Assembly (NCBI GenBank): GCA_046598395.1
Contig: JBKJIQ010000047.1
Span: 152,961-216,960 of the forward strand
DNA length: 64,000 nucleotides
Direction: 5' to 3'
Source of the DNA: JAENVU01 sp046598395
GTDB lineage: Bacteria; Actinomycetota; Acidimicrobiia; IMCC26256; JAENVU01
Shown: in pieces, positions 34,402-43,404 of the stretch
Layout of the letters: each line of letters opens with the position of its first letter
How positions within the stretch are numbered: the stretch's first letter is position 1
Program-made: the position numbers and the translations under genes
The notes under the pieces: model-generated
The model's database searches: none
The model's input: only the letters and a program-made list of their open reading frames with translations
What the model was told of the DNA's origin: nothing

Positions 34402-36504
34402 CTACTTGTGCGGATTCCACGACAGGATCGCGGGCACGGGGAATACCGGCGGCACCCCGGGCGCGGTGGTCGGGTCAGCGAACGACACGCGCGACTTCAA
34501 CGTGGGCTCGGTGGCGGTTCCGACGGTCGCCTCAAACGCCACGATCCTGGTGGTGTAGATCCCACCACCGGGCAGCTCGATCGGGACAAAACTTGGATCG
34601 CTCGAAAGGTTCTCGAGGATCACCGAATCGGCGACCACCCCGCGGCCAAACTTGAACGCAGTCCTTCCGCCGAGGTCCGCGTGTACCGCGGCGGTCGGCA
34701 GGTAGACCGTTCCCCACACGAACGCCGATCCGGCAGATCCGTTGTCGATATCCACCACCCGACACCTGCTGTCCGGGCATCGTTCGGCTCGAATCCCGGC
34801 CCGTGTCACGTTGGCTCCGACCGCCACATAGTCCAACTGTTCTATGGCCGAGTTGTTGTCTCCGCCGTTCGTCGTAAAGGTGAGCGCGACCTGGAGATCG
34901 GGAACATCTGCGGGGTTCGGTGCCGGAATCGGCCGGGCCAGCGTGCACTGAAGTCCGTCGGTAGTCCAGTTCTCATTCGGGCCGACACGTCTGCACGTTG
35001 CGTCAACGCCGAGGCCGCTGATCACCGCGGAGATTCCGTCGATCTGATCGCGACGGTCGCCGTCTCCGTTGTCCGACGTTGGTTCGCGGTGCCGAACCTC
35101 GAGGACGAGCGTGTTGATCTTCGCGTTCTCGGGGATTCGGTTGGGTACCAACATCTGGACGGTCCCGGTACGACCTCGCCGTCCCTCCAGTCGACCTTCC
35201 TGGAACAGGCGAGGCTCGCAGCTGTCGCGAGAACACTCAGGGGCGGCAAGTGGGTTCGGTTCCGGCGGCACCGGGAGCGCCGGTGGCCAACTGAAGCCGG
35301 TAGAAGCATCCGGCACCGCGGTCCTTGGGGTAGAGACCGCAACGTCGGACGACGGGGCAGCCTCGCTGATCTTCGGACCCGAAATAGCCAGGTGCTGCCC
35401 CGACGAATCGGTGCGGAAGGGACAGAGCTCGAACTGCGTCGAGCTGTTGACCGTGAGGTGACTCGTGCTTCCCAGCACGAGTTCGACTCCCGGCGCGCCA
35501 AGGTCACACGCACCAGCGGTCGTCGCGGCGTTGTCCTGGTTCACCGCGGCGCGCGCGGCTGCGTTCTGATCCGGTGCGCCGCCTGGATCCCAGCCGACCG
35601 GAACTCCGCCGATCACCGTCGCCGTACCTCGACTCGATCCACCCATGGTCCATTCCGTGTCGGCCCGGGGGTCATAGAAGTCGAAGTCGAAGTAGTGAGG
35701 ACCGGGCTGAAGCCAAATCACCACGTTGGGATGACCGCTGCAGCGCCCCGTGGATGCCTGAGTGAGAAAGGCTGCATCCCAGTGGATACCCGGCGCTAAG
35801 GCCAGCACGCCGTTGGCCTGAATGGAGGCACAATCGAGAACCCGATCCGCGTGGGAGCCTGCGAGCGTCGCAAGCGTCGACGTGTAGCCCGGGTCCTCAA
35901 CCACCCGATTCGAGTCACATTGCAGCGGTGCAGCCCAAATATGGGCACCCGCCGATGGGTGGCAGCTTCCCGTCGCGCCGAAAAGGTCATCCGTCGCATC
36001 GATCTGGACCCCGTGAATGTCGGCGCTGGTATCACCAGCATTGCCGTTGGCCCACCACGCACCTCGGGTCTTCAGTCGGCCGTTGACATCGGTTTCAATG
36101 TCGACGCTGTGCCGGCCCGGGTTCAATCCAAGGACCGCATAGGCAGGTATCGACCCGTTGTCGAACGGGACGCCGCTCGTTGCAAACCCCGTGCACTTGA
36201 CCACCACGTGGCGGTTCGACGTGACCGATTGCCCGGGGACGTCGGTGACGATGTCCGGGCACGGCACGTGCTCTCGGCCCGCGGTCCGGCGGCTCGCGGC
36301 CCAGGCGATCGCGGCGTTCATGCCGTTGTCCGCCGCGTACCGGTCGTAGCGCTGGCCCTTCACGATGTAAGCCGAGATTCCGTTCACGGAACCGAACTGG
36401 CCAAGCACCGGAACGATCAAACCGAAGATGGTGAGCGCGACGAGGACGAGCACCAAGCTCACGCCGCGCTGATCCTTCCGACGACGCGCGACGAGCCGGT
36501 TCAT
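34402..36504 (-). CDS. Large PilX/GspK-like prepilin-type protein
   Basis: A 700-residue protein with a basic N-terminus, then RGVSLVLVLVALTIFGLIVP, a prepilin-like hydrophobic stretch after Gly but without the Glu at +5, which is the character of GspK/PilX tip pseudopilins. The long C-terminal region has scattered Cys and many Gly/Pro/Thr, and looks extracellular; no known enzymatic domain is visible. Its start overlaps the stop of the preceding prepilin gene by four bases. Inference: tip or cap subunit of a type IV pilus or type II-like pseudopilus whose assembly genes are elsewhere. Confidence 0.7.
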   Translation of the reverse strand: MNRLVARRRKDQRGVSLVLVLVALTIFGLIVPVLGQFGSVNGISAYIVKGQRYDRYAADNGMNAAIAWAASRRTAGREHVPCPDIVTDVPGQSVTSNRHVVVKCTGFATSGVPFDNGSIPAYAVLGLNPGRHSVDIETDVNGRLKTRGAWWANGNAGDTSADIHGVQIDATDDLFGATGSCHPSAGAHIWAAPLQCDSNRVVEDPGYTSTLATLAGSHADRVLDCASIQANGVLALAPGIHWDAAFLTQASTGRCSGHPNVVIWLQPGPHYFDFDFYDPRADTEWTMGGSSRGTATVIGGVPVGWDPGGAPDQNAAARAAVNQDNAATTAGACDLGAPGVELVLGSTSHLTVNSSTQFELCPFRTDSSGQHLAISGPKISEAAPSSDVAVSTPRTAVPDASTGFSWPPALPVPPEPNPLAAPECSRDSCEPRLFQEGRLEGRRGRTGTVQMLVPNRIPENAKINTLVLEVRHREPTSDNGDGDRRDQIDGISAVISGLGVDATCRRVGPNENWTTDGLQCTLARPIPAPNPADVPDLQVALTFTTNGGDNNSAIEQLDYVAVGANVTRAGIRAERCPDSRCRVVDIDNGSAGSAFVWGTVYLPTAAVHADLGGRTAFKFGRGVVADSVILENLSSDPSFVPIELPGGGIYTTRIVAFEATVGTATEPTLKSRVSFADPTTAPGVPPVFPVPAILSWNPHK

Positions 36505-37097
36505 GGCCCCACCGGAGCGGCGACCTGGGGGATCGCCGCGGCGCCATCCACGCTGAACGTGAACTCTTTGGTGGGCTCATTGGTATCGGGTACCGAGACC
36601 GTGATGCGGTACTCCTGCTCCGACAACTTCGAAATCTCCACCCGGTCGTTGGCAACGGAGGGAACCACCGTCGCAGTACGAGGCGGCCCCGCTCCACCAC
36701 ACTCGGTTCGCACCACCTGGTGACGCGTGCCGTTGGTGACCCGCGCCCACGTTGCTTTCCGGGAGGTGCCGTCATCCATTTCGGGCGGGTTGGCAGCGTC
36801 GGCACCGGCCACCGACGCGAGCGTCTGCCAGGTGAACGTCACCAACGGTTCCCCGCTTCCACAACCACTGACACCCAGCTCGATCTTCTCCGCACCTTCC
36901 ACGTCGGGCACCCAATAGGTAGAGACGAGCTTCGGTGCACGTGATCCTTCGAGCTGAGCGCGCACGATCGTAGTGGTGCGGAACGCAGTGGAGATCATGG
37001 CGCCGATCGCCACCATGATGATCCCGAGAATCGTGATCGCCACGAGTAACTCCGGCAACGTGAAACCGTCCTCCGCGGAAGCATGACGGCGGATCAT
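36501..37097 (-). CDS. Type IV prepilin-like protein (GspJ/PilW-like)
   Basis: A 198-residue protein with a canonical prepilin start: short basic leader, then GFTLPELLVAITILGIIMV, with Glu at +5 after the cleavage-site Gly. The C-terminal globular part holds a Cys pair and beta-rich segments. It overlaps both neighbours by four bases within a three-gene operon. It would be processed by a prepilin peptidase and assembled into a thin pilus; size and position match a J-type minor pseudopilin. Confidence 0.85.
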   Translation of the reverse strand: MIRRHASAEDGFTLPELLVAITILGIIMVAIGAMISTAFRTTTIVRAQLEGSRAPKLVSTYWVPDVEGAEKIELGVSGCGSGEPLVTFTWQTLASVAGADAANPPEMDDGTSRKATWARVTNGTRHQVVRTECGGAGPPRTATVVPSVANDRVEISKLSEQEYRITVSVPDTNEPTKEFTFSVDGAAAIPQVAAPVGP

Positions 37098-37606
37098 GGC
37101 GCGCTTGGGGCCGGGGCCGACGGAGTGGGGTTGCGCTTGAACAGTGTAAGGCGCTCGGTGGCGCGTCCGGTCGGGTTGCCACTCCCATCGACGGCCGCGA
37201 CTTCGACCTTCAGCTGCTGCAACCCGCGATCGACCGTGCAGCCCGACTGAAACCTGACGGGCCCCAACGACGGTGCTGGCGTGGTGGTGGCAACCACCTC
37301 CGGGCCGGTCCCATCCCAGTACTCAACGCTCGCGACCTTCGCCCGATAGCGCGATGGAGGATCAAAATTTGCGGGCGACTCGTACGCCGCAGTTCCCGCA
37401 CAATCCAGGTACGGCGCCGCGGTGATCGCCGACGCGTACGAACGCAGCACGGTCTCGGCCTGCGATGAGTGGCGATCGACGTCGGTACTGATCAGCACTG
37501 AGGCAATCGCGCCGATGATGCCGACGCCGATGATGCCGAGCAGGGTCGTCGAGACGAGGACCTCGGCGAGCGTTTCGCCACCCTCTCCTCGTCGCTTCAT
37601 GAACAT
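37094..37606 (-). CDS. Type IV prepilin-like protein (GspI-like)
   Basis: A 170-residue protein from ATG 37606 (MFMKRRGEGGETLAEVL); ATG 37600 is the alternative. GAGG five bases before 37606 favours that start. The prepilin segment is GG/ETLAEVLVSTTLLGIIG, with Glu at +5 and a long hydrophobic helix. The C-terminal domain contains Cys residues and ends in a Pro/Ala tail. It is the first gene of the I-J-K-like operon. The open frame running upstream to 39349 is antisense to other genes and rejected. Confidence 0.82.
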   Translation of the reverse strand: MFMKRRGEGGETLAEVLVSTTLLGIIGVGIIGAIASVLISTDVDRHSSQAETVLRSYASAITAAPYLDCAGTAAYESPANFDPPSRYRAKVASVEYWDGTGPEVVATTTPAPSLGPVRFQSGCTVDRGLQQLKVEVAAVDGSGNPTGRATERLTLFKRNPTPSAPAPSAP

Positions 37607-37680
37607 CCCAACCTCATCGGTCACCCTGCGTGACCGGACCGCCGTTTGGGCAGCATAGATCGGCGCTTTCTCGCTCGTCC

Positions 37681-37724
37681 GGGCGACCCCCGAGGAGTCT
37701 GACGAACGCGTCGGGGGCTCGCCC
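37681..37724. promoter_or_regulatory. Long imperfect hairpin in the divergent promoter region
   Basis: GGGCGACCCCCGA (37681-37693) pairs with TCGGGGGCTCGCCC (37711-37724), thirteen base pairs with a single bulged base and a 17-base loop. It lies between the prepilin operon (minus, start 37606) and an acyl-CoA dehydrogenase (plus, start 37772), so it is not at a gene end. It may be an RNA element in the leader of either unit or an upstream terminator. Confidence 0.4.
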
Positions 37725-37771
37725 TCTGAATCGGCACTCAGCCGGGGTGGGACTGGGTAGCCTGCGCGCCG

Positions 37772-38986
37772 ATGGCCAGTACCGGAGCCGACCCGTTTGC
37801 CGAGACCGACGACCAGCTGGCCCTCCGAGAGTTGGCGCGCGGCGTGGCTGAGCGATCGTTGGCCCCGATGGCCCGGGCCGGCGACGAGACCGAGGAGTTC
37901 CCACAGACCTCGTGGGATGCGATCCGTGCAGCCGACTTGTTCGGCATCACCATCGGCGAGGCCTATGGCGGCATGGGGCTCGGCGATATCGAGGCGGCAA
38001 TCGTGCTCGAAGAACTCGCTCGCGCCGACGTGTCGAGCGCGATCCTCGCCCAGCTCACGTTCAACGGTCCGCCACGGGCGATCGAACACCTCGGTTCCGA
38101 TGCGCTCAAGGACCGCTGGTTGCCGATGGCCGCCTCCGGCGACGCCCTTTTCTGTATCGGCATTTCCGAGACCGAAGCCGGATCGGCCGTGGGGCATATG
38201 CGCGCTCGGCTCACCCCCGATGGAGACGGGTACCGCCTCAACGCCTACAAGAACTACGTGACCGGCGGCCACAAGTCCCGGGTGTGTCTGGTGTGGTGCC
38301 GTTTCCCCGGCAGCGAGGGCACGAAGGGCATCGGCGCCGTGATCGTCGACCTCGAAGCCGACGGTGTGAGCATCGCGGGCACGCACGAGAAGATGGGCCT
38401 GCGAGCCACGAGTGAAGCGGAACTCGCGTTCGACAATGTGCGGATCGACGCGGGCGACGTCCTGTTGGCGGGCGACTCCGAATCGAATACCGCGTTCCGA
38501 ACTCTGATCGCTCACATCAATCACGAGCGCTGTGGGAATGCCGCTATGTGTGTGGGCGCGGCGCAGGGCGCACTCGAATACGCGATCCAGTACATGAACG
38601 ATCGCGTCATCGGAGGCCGACCACTGGCGGATCTGCAGGGCCTGCAATGGAAGATCGCCGACATGGCGACCCGCCTCGAAGGCGCACGACTCCTGCTCAA
38701 GCGAGCCGTCCACCTTGCGGGCGAGCACGGCACTCCCCCGCCGCTCGAAACCGCGATGGCCAAGACCGCGGCGAACCTCGCGGCCAAGTTTGTGTGCGAC
38801 GAAGCGATCCAACTCCTCGGTGGGTACGGCTACTCGCGTGAGTATCCCGTGGAGCGGGTGTACCGCGATATTCGCGGCCTCTGTATCGGCGCGGGCACCG
38901 TGGAGATCCAGAAGAACTTCATCGGCACCAACATCCTGCGCGGCGCCACGCCGAGCGGACACGCGTGGAAGACTTCCCCGCGCTGA
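37772..38986 (+). CDS. Acyl-CoA dehydrogenase
   Basis: A 404-residue flavoprotein that introduces an alpha,beta double bond into acyl-CoA and passes electrons to electron-transfer flavoprotein. Family blocks include ITIGEAYGGMGLG, FCIGISETEAGSA, GLRATSEAELAFDNVRI, and the C-terminal GYGYSREYPVERVYRDIRG and GTVEIQKNFIG. The single-subunit short/medium-chain type is likely. Its last 22 bases overlap the start of the following ligase, so the two products probably act in one pathway. Confidence 0.93.
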   Translation: MASTGADPFAETDDQLALRELARGVAERSLAPMARAGDETEEFPQTSWDAIRAADLFGITIGEAYGGMGLGDIEAAIVLEELARADVSSAILAQLTFNGPPRAIEHLGSDALKDRWLPMAASGDALFCIGISETEAGSAVGHMRARLTPDGDGYRLNAYKNYVTGGHKSRVCLVWCRFPGSEGTKGIGAVIVDLEADGVSIAGTHEKMGLRATSEAELAFDNVRIDAGDVLLAGDSESNTAFRTLIAHINHERCGNAAMCVGAAQGALEYAIQYMNDRVIGGRPLADLQGLQWKIADMATRLEGARLLLKRAVHLAGEHGTPPPLETAMAKTAANLAAKFVCDEAIQLLGGYGYSREYPVERVYRDIRGLCIGAGTVEIQKNFIGTNILRGATPSGHAWKTSPR

Positions 38987-40392
38987 GCCTCCAAGACGCA
39001 AAGCCGGTGAGTTCGCGGGCCACATACCGTCATCCTCGGGCCGCCGACTACCGCGCGCCCGGTGGTGCCTGGGACGTCCCCACGTTGGACCACTTGGTGG
39101 GAACCGCGTCCCATCTGGCCGCAGGACTGCGCGCGGCCGGCGTCCGACGCGGCCACGTTGTCGCGTGGCAGGCACCCAACTGGCCGGAAGTCCCGGCGCT
39201 CTACCGGGCGTGCTGGCAACTCGGCGCGATCGCCGCGCCGGTCCACCACCAGGCCGGCACCGCCGAGATGGAGCGACTCGTCGAGCAGCTCGATCCCAAA
39301 CTCTTCTTGCCCAACGAGGAACTGCGCGCACGGGTCGCTGCGCTCGCATCCGGACCCGCGTATCCGAACAGGCACGCGCGACCCGCCGATCTCGCCGTCA
39401 TCTTGTGGACCGGCGGATCAGAAGGTGAGCCGAAGGGAGTGCTCCACACCCATCGCGGCCTTGCCCACAAGGCTCTGACGATGGCCGGCGCCCACGGACT
39501 CGGAGCCGACGATGTGGTCCTCATGCCCGCGCCCCTCGCGCACATCTCCGGCCTACTGAACGGCGTCTTGGTCCCGGGCGCGGCCGGGATGCGTTCCGTG
39601 TTGATGGAGCGGTGGGACCCCGAGCTCGCGCTCGAACTCATCGAGCGCGAGCGCGTCACGTTCATGGTTGGTCCGCCCACGTTCTTTGTCGGTCTGATGG
39701 CCGCGCCGGGCTTCTCGGCGGCACGCGTCGCAACGCTGCGACTCATCTCCTCCGGCGGGGCTGGCGTTTCGCCCGAGTTCGTCAACGAGGCCACTCGTCG
39801 TCTTGGCGCGGTCGTGAAACGTTCCTACGGTTCCACCGAAGCCCCCACTATCACGACGTCGGCGGCGAGCGACCCGCAAGCACGAGCGGTCGAGACCGAC
39901 GGCCGCGTCGTCGGCAACGCCCAACTCCGCATCGCGGCCGACGGCGAGTTGCTGGTACAGGGACCGGAGCTCTTCGCTGGGTATCTCGACGCAGCGCAGA
40001 CTCGCGCGGCGACCACCCGCGGCTGGTTTCACACCGGCGACCTCGCGATGCTCGATGACGGCTGGCTCACGATCGTGGGCCGCAAGAAGGACGTAATCAT
40101 CCGCGGTGGCGAGAACATTGCGGCGGCGGAAATCGAACGGATCATCGCGGCCCATCCGGCGGTGCGTGAGGTCGTGGCGGTGGCCGCTCCGGACGCACGA
40201 CTCGGCGAGCAGGTCTGCGTGTTCGTGGTGGCAGACCAGAGCTTCGACCTCGACGAATGCGCGCGCTGGTTCACGATCCAAGGCGTGGCACGATTCAAGA
40301 CACCCGCCCGCGTTCTTCACGTCGACCAGATGCCCACCCTCGCCGCCGGCAAGATCAACCGCGCCGCACTCCGCGCTCGGGGCGCCCGGTAG
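38965..40392 (+). CDS. AMP-dependent acyl/aryl-CoA ligase
   Basis: A 475-residue adenylate-forming enzyme. It has a P-loop-like motif WTGGSEGEPKGVLHTHRG, adenine site YGSTEAPT, ELFAGYLD, the hinge WLTIVGRKKDVIIRGGENI and catalytic Lys in AAGKINRAALR. It is shorter than typical (about 500-540) at the N-terminus. GTG 38965 overlaps the acyl-CoA dehydrogenase by 22 bases. It would activate the acid that the dehydrogenase then oxidises. Substrate not identified. Confidence 0.9.
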   Translation: MEDFPALSLQDAKPVSSRATYRHPRAADYRAPGGAWDVPTLDHLVGTASHLAAGLRAAGVRRGHVVAWQAPNWPEVPALYRACWQLGAIAAPVHHQAGTAEMERLVEQLDPKLFLPNEELRARVAALASGPAYPNRHARPADLAVILWTGGSEGEPKGVLHTHRGLAHKALTMAGAHGLGADDVVLMPAPLAHISGLLNGVLVPGAAGMRSVLMERWDPELALELIERERVTFMVGPPTFFVGLMAAPGFSAARVATLRLISSGGAGVSPEFVNEATRRLGAVVKRSYGSTEAPTITTSAASDPQARAVETDGRVVGNAQLRIAADGELLVQGPELFAGYLDAAQTRAATTRGWFHTGDLAMLDDGWLTIVGRKKDVIIRGGENIAAAEIERIIAAHPAVREVVAVAAPDARLGEQVCVFVVADQSFDLDECARWFTIQGVARFKTPARVLHVDQMPTLAAGKINRAALRARGAR

Positions 40393-40777
40393 CAACGCCC
40401 CGCCCGGCTGCGAGTCGTCGCAGAGTTCCACCGACCTCGAACCGATCGCGGCGGCGCGCGGGGACGCCCAAAGGGCCCGCCTTGGTCATCCGAAGAGTGT
40501 CTATTGTGCGTTCAGCATCGGCATCCGATGGGCGTCGAGAAGCTCACAGACGCGGTGCCGCTGGGCAAATGTGTCCGGATCGTGGTATCGACCGAGTGCG
40601 CCGGGAACTCTGGGGCGAACCAGCGTCATCGAACAGTGACGACGTATCACCCATCGCTGCCCCGATGACATCCGAGCAGCGTTCATTGTCCGGATTCCAC
40701 CGCTATACATGGCAGACGCACAATGAACGCAGAATCGCGCTGGCCAGCGAGGCCGAACCGCGCACCCAGGCGTCACG
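40393..40777. other. Gene-poor stretch, nothing recognised
   Basis: About 385 bases with no recognisable coding sequence on either strand. The longest open frame (40501-40776, minus, 91 residues) has no family resemblance. A small hairpin, CTGCGA/TCGCAG at 40408-40423, lies just after the ligase stop, without a T-run. The stretch adjoins a PIN-domain pseudogene and may be further eroded DNA. Confidence 0.5.
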
Positions 40778-41147
40778 TCACTCGACGTGAATCAGATTTC
40801 TAGGATCTGCCATGCTCCGCGGAGCGCCGACCGACAACATCGACGGTTCGCACCCCTGTCCAGATCGGCCGACCGAGCCCGCCCGGTCTCCCCCTGCAAC
40901 CCCCAGCTCGGCGAGTTCTTTCAACGTTCGCCGAGTAGCCGCGGCTCCCAGAAATCTCGACGCGGGAGAGTTGCGACCAACAGATCAGCCACCACCGCAG
41001 GCGGCCGCCGGGTCGGGGCTGGCATTCGCGTGAGCACGGAATAGGTCTCGAACGCGGCATGGCCCGCCAGTCCCAACGTCAGACCGCGAACCGACTCGAT
41101 CACCTGGGAATGGAACTCATGGTCGGCCACGACGCGCGACGGCCACA
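40778..41147 (-). pseudogene. PIN-domain (VapC-like) toxin remnant with several frame breaks
   Basis: Minus-strand pieces of a PIN-domain protein occur in three frames: VDTSVAVA (the PIN start with its first Asp) right after the stop of the gene at 41159, then VVADHEFHSQVIESV, LGLAGHAAFETYSVLTRMPA and VVADLLVATLPRRDFWEPRL, then TLKELAELGVAGGD. These follow PIN order in actinobacterial VapC proteins. No start codon is visible, two frame changes are needed, and the C-terminal Asp motifs (GAVYDALV and TRD) are absent. A stop is reached at 40778. No antitoxin gene is recognisable alongside. Confidence 0.7.
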
Positions 41148-41158
41148 CTCGTATCGAC

Positions 41159-42139
41159 CTACGCGGGGTCGTGCGCGGACAGTGCGAATGCGAGGCCGCG
41201 GTCAGGATCTTCCACCGCGATGCGCAAGACCCAGCCGGTGGCGCCGATGCCCATCGCATCCCAGACGAACCACCGCATGCGCTGGGCTCGCGCTCCGAGT
41301 GCAACCGGGTCGGGCGGCCAGACCTCGCCGAGATCGACGAGTTCCGCCAGCACCATCCAGACGTCGAGCCGACCCGCCGCCGCCCCCCGGCGCCGACCGT
41401 GCGCGCCCCCACTCGCTCCGGCCCAGCCCAACCACGCCAACGCAGTCGCGAGTTCGACCTCGGAGAGACGCACCTCTGGACCATCGAGCAGGCCGATCGC
41501 AGCGGCCACGTCACCTCGTACTGCAGCAGTGGTCGCGCTGCCGTCCGCGGTCCAGGGATGCACCAAGTCACGCAGCGTTCGGGCGACGCCGCTATGTGCC
41601 ACCCGCGACGCACCAGTACGCACTTCCGTGAGCACGCCGGTTGGCTCCGGCCCCGGGGACGGGAAGGCGGCTTCATGCGACCGGTACTGCGCCACCGGAT
41701 ATTGCGGCTCCCAATCACACACCACGTGCGGAAGTTCGAGCGGGTCCGGACCCGGCAGCGATGCGGCGCGGAGATCCTCCCCTCGCACCACACACTCGTG
41801 AAAACACATCGACGCGGGCGGTGAGCCAGGCGCGTACGCGGAGAGCTCTCCCCACCGGTGACCGGCCGCGCAGACCTCGGCAAGCGGTCCGAGCCCGAAC
41901 TGGCCAGCGATATCGGTGAGCATCGCGGCTGCGAACTCCGCGGGCGCCTCGAGCGCGAGGCGGTACTCCACATGGTTGGCGGCAGGCCACAGTTGTTTGC
42001 CGCGCTCTACCGCACGCCGACACCGATCACGCAGGTCCACCAAGACCTGCCACTCCCGGGCATCGCAGAGGCGATCGGTGGCGCGCAGCAGCTCATCGAG
42101 ATCGCCGATCTCCACCAGTTCCGCAAGGTTCTCACTCAC
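41159..42139 (-). CDS. Uncharacterised protein
   Basis: A 326-residue cytoplasmic protein from GTG 42139. The N-terminal ~60 residues are helical and charged (LVEIGDLDELLRATDRLCDA, RDRCRRAVERGKQLWPAA). The middle has HECVVRGEDL and LPHVVCDWEPQYPVAQY. The C-terminus carries a Gly/Arg-rich loop (GAHGRRRGAAAGR) followed by WFVWDAMGIGATGWVLRIAV. I do not recognise a family domain. It follows an acyl-CoA dehydrogenase gene on the same strand by 23 bases and may be co-transcribed with it. Confidence 0.7.
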   Translation of the reverse strand: MSENLAELVEIGDLDELLRATDRLCDAREWQVLVDLRDRCRRAVERGKQLWPAANHVEYRLALEAPAEFAAAMLTDIAGQFGLGPLAEVCAAGHRWGELSAYAPGSPPASMCFHECVVRGEDLRAASLPGPDPLELPHVVCDWEPQYPVAQYRSHEAAFPSPGPEPTGVLTEVRTGASRVAHSGVARTLRDLVHPWTADGSATTAAVRGDVAAAIGLLDGPEVRLSEVELATALAWLGWAGASGGAHGRRRGAAAGRLDVWMVLAELVDLGEVWPPDPVALGARAQRMRWFVWDAMGIGATGWVLRIAVEDPDRGLAFALSAHDPA

Positions 42140-42162
42140 CGGCGCGTCTCATCGTCGGAGGC

Positions 42163-43266
42163 TCACAGCACGCTCAGCCCGGCGTCGACTTTGGCGCGCA
42201 ACATCGCGCCGAGCCGGGTGCGGTGCCACACCGAATCTCCAAACGTGAGCTGATCGAGGTGCGCACGCTTGAGATATAGATGGAGATCGTGTTCCCACGT
42301 GAATCCGATTCCACCGTGCACTTGCAGCGCGCCGGCCATCACCCGCTTCGATGCGTCGCCCGCCCAAGTCTTGGCCGTCGAACACGCGATCGACCGCTCC
42401 GGGTCATCAGCGTCAAGACACCACGCCGCCCAGTAGGCGCTGGAACGAATCCCTTCCACGTCAACCAGCATGTCGGCGCACCGATGTTTGACCGCTTGGA
42501 ACGACCCGATCGGACGTCCGAACTGCTCGCGGTCCTTCGCGTATGCCACCGCGAGTTCGAGTGCGACTTCACTCGCGCCCAGCAGTTCGAGCGCAACTGC
42601 GGCGGCGCCGAAATCGAGGGCGAACTCTGCGAGGTCTGCTCCGCCCAATCGCGTAGTCGACGTTCCGGAGAAGGTGAGCCAACCAATGGGGCGACTGAGG
42701 TCCATCGCCGGCTCGATCGGCGGCCGACCATGGGCGTCGAGATCCACCAGGAACACCCCGGAACCCGCGGGGTCAGCGGTGTGGGCCAGGACCACGATTG
42801 CGACGTTGGCCACCGGTGCGAACACTGTGGGATCCGATCGGCCGTCGAGCATCCAGCCTGCACTGGTCTCGACGGCGCGCACGGAACTCGTGCCGGCGCT
42901 CCACACCACACACGCCGTGCGGGACCCGTCGACGAAACGAGCGAGATCGAAATTCGCGAGCGGCTCCGATCGTCGGACGAGCTCAATCGCGAGCAGGGTC
43001 GACAACAACGGAACCGGAACCACATGGCGACCGGCTTCCTCCAACAGCACGCCGAGTTCCACCACGCCGAGCCCAAGGCCACCGTCGGATTCCGGCACCG
43101 CCACACCCAACCACCCGAGCGCAGCCATCGAACGCCAGAGATCGGGATCCCAGCCGCTGCCGGCGTCATGGATCGCGCGCACGCGCGACGGCGGACACTG
43201 CTCATCGAGAAACTCGCGTGCTGCGTCCCGCAGCGCAGCCTGGTCCGCAGAGAGGTCGAAATCCAT
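42163..43266 (-). CDS. Acyl-CoA dehydrogenase, beta-type subunit
   Basis: A 367-residue protein starting MDFDLSADQAALRDAAREFL. The C-terminal motif GGIGFTWEHDLHLYLKRAHL is that of the non-catalytic or auxiliary subunits of heterotetrameric acyl-CoA dehydrogenases known from steroid side-chain oxidation. A matching alpha-type subunit (FxxGTNEIQRN) is encoded at 44765. It lies divergent from citrate synthase with 138 bases between the two starts. Confidence 0.9.
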   Translation of the reverse strand: MDFDLSADQAALRDAAREFLDEQCPPSRVRAIHDAGSGWDPDLWRSMAALGWLGVAVPESDGGLGLGVVELGVLLEEAGRHVVPVPLLSTLLAIELVRRSEPLANFDLARFVDGSRTACVVWSAGTSSVRAVETSAGWMLDGRSDPTVFAPVANVAIVVLAHTADPAGSGVFLVDLDAHGRPPIEPAMDLSRPIGWLTFSGTSTTRLGGADLAEFALDFGAAAVALELLGASEVALELAVAYAKDREQFGRPIGSFQAVKHRCADMLVDVEGIRSSAYWAAWCLDADDPERSIACSTAKTWAGDASKRVMAGALQVHGGIGFTWEHDLHLYLKRAHLDQLTFGDSVWHRTRLGAMLRAKVDAGLSVL

Positions 43267-43404
43267 GACCCGCGGACCCTAGTTCCCAACCCCACCCCGA
43301 TCGGTTGAGGCCCGACAGGACAGGTTCACGCCGCCCGGAACAGCACTCCGCACGCAGGGCATTGGTAGATTGCGAAGACGAGTATCCACCGCCGAGGAGC
43401 CCAT

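Noticed and set aside
37094..39349. 751-codon open frame on the minus strand
   Set aside because: Beyond 37606 it is antisense to an acyl-CoA dehydrogenase and shows no family resemblance; GC-rich DNA keeps such frames open by codon bias.
40501..40776. 91-residue minus-strand frame
   Set aside because: No recognisable motif, no ribosome-binding site, and it lies in an eroded stretch beside the PIN pseudogene.
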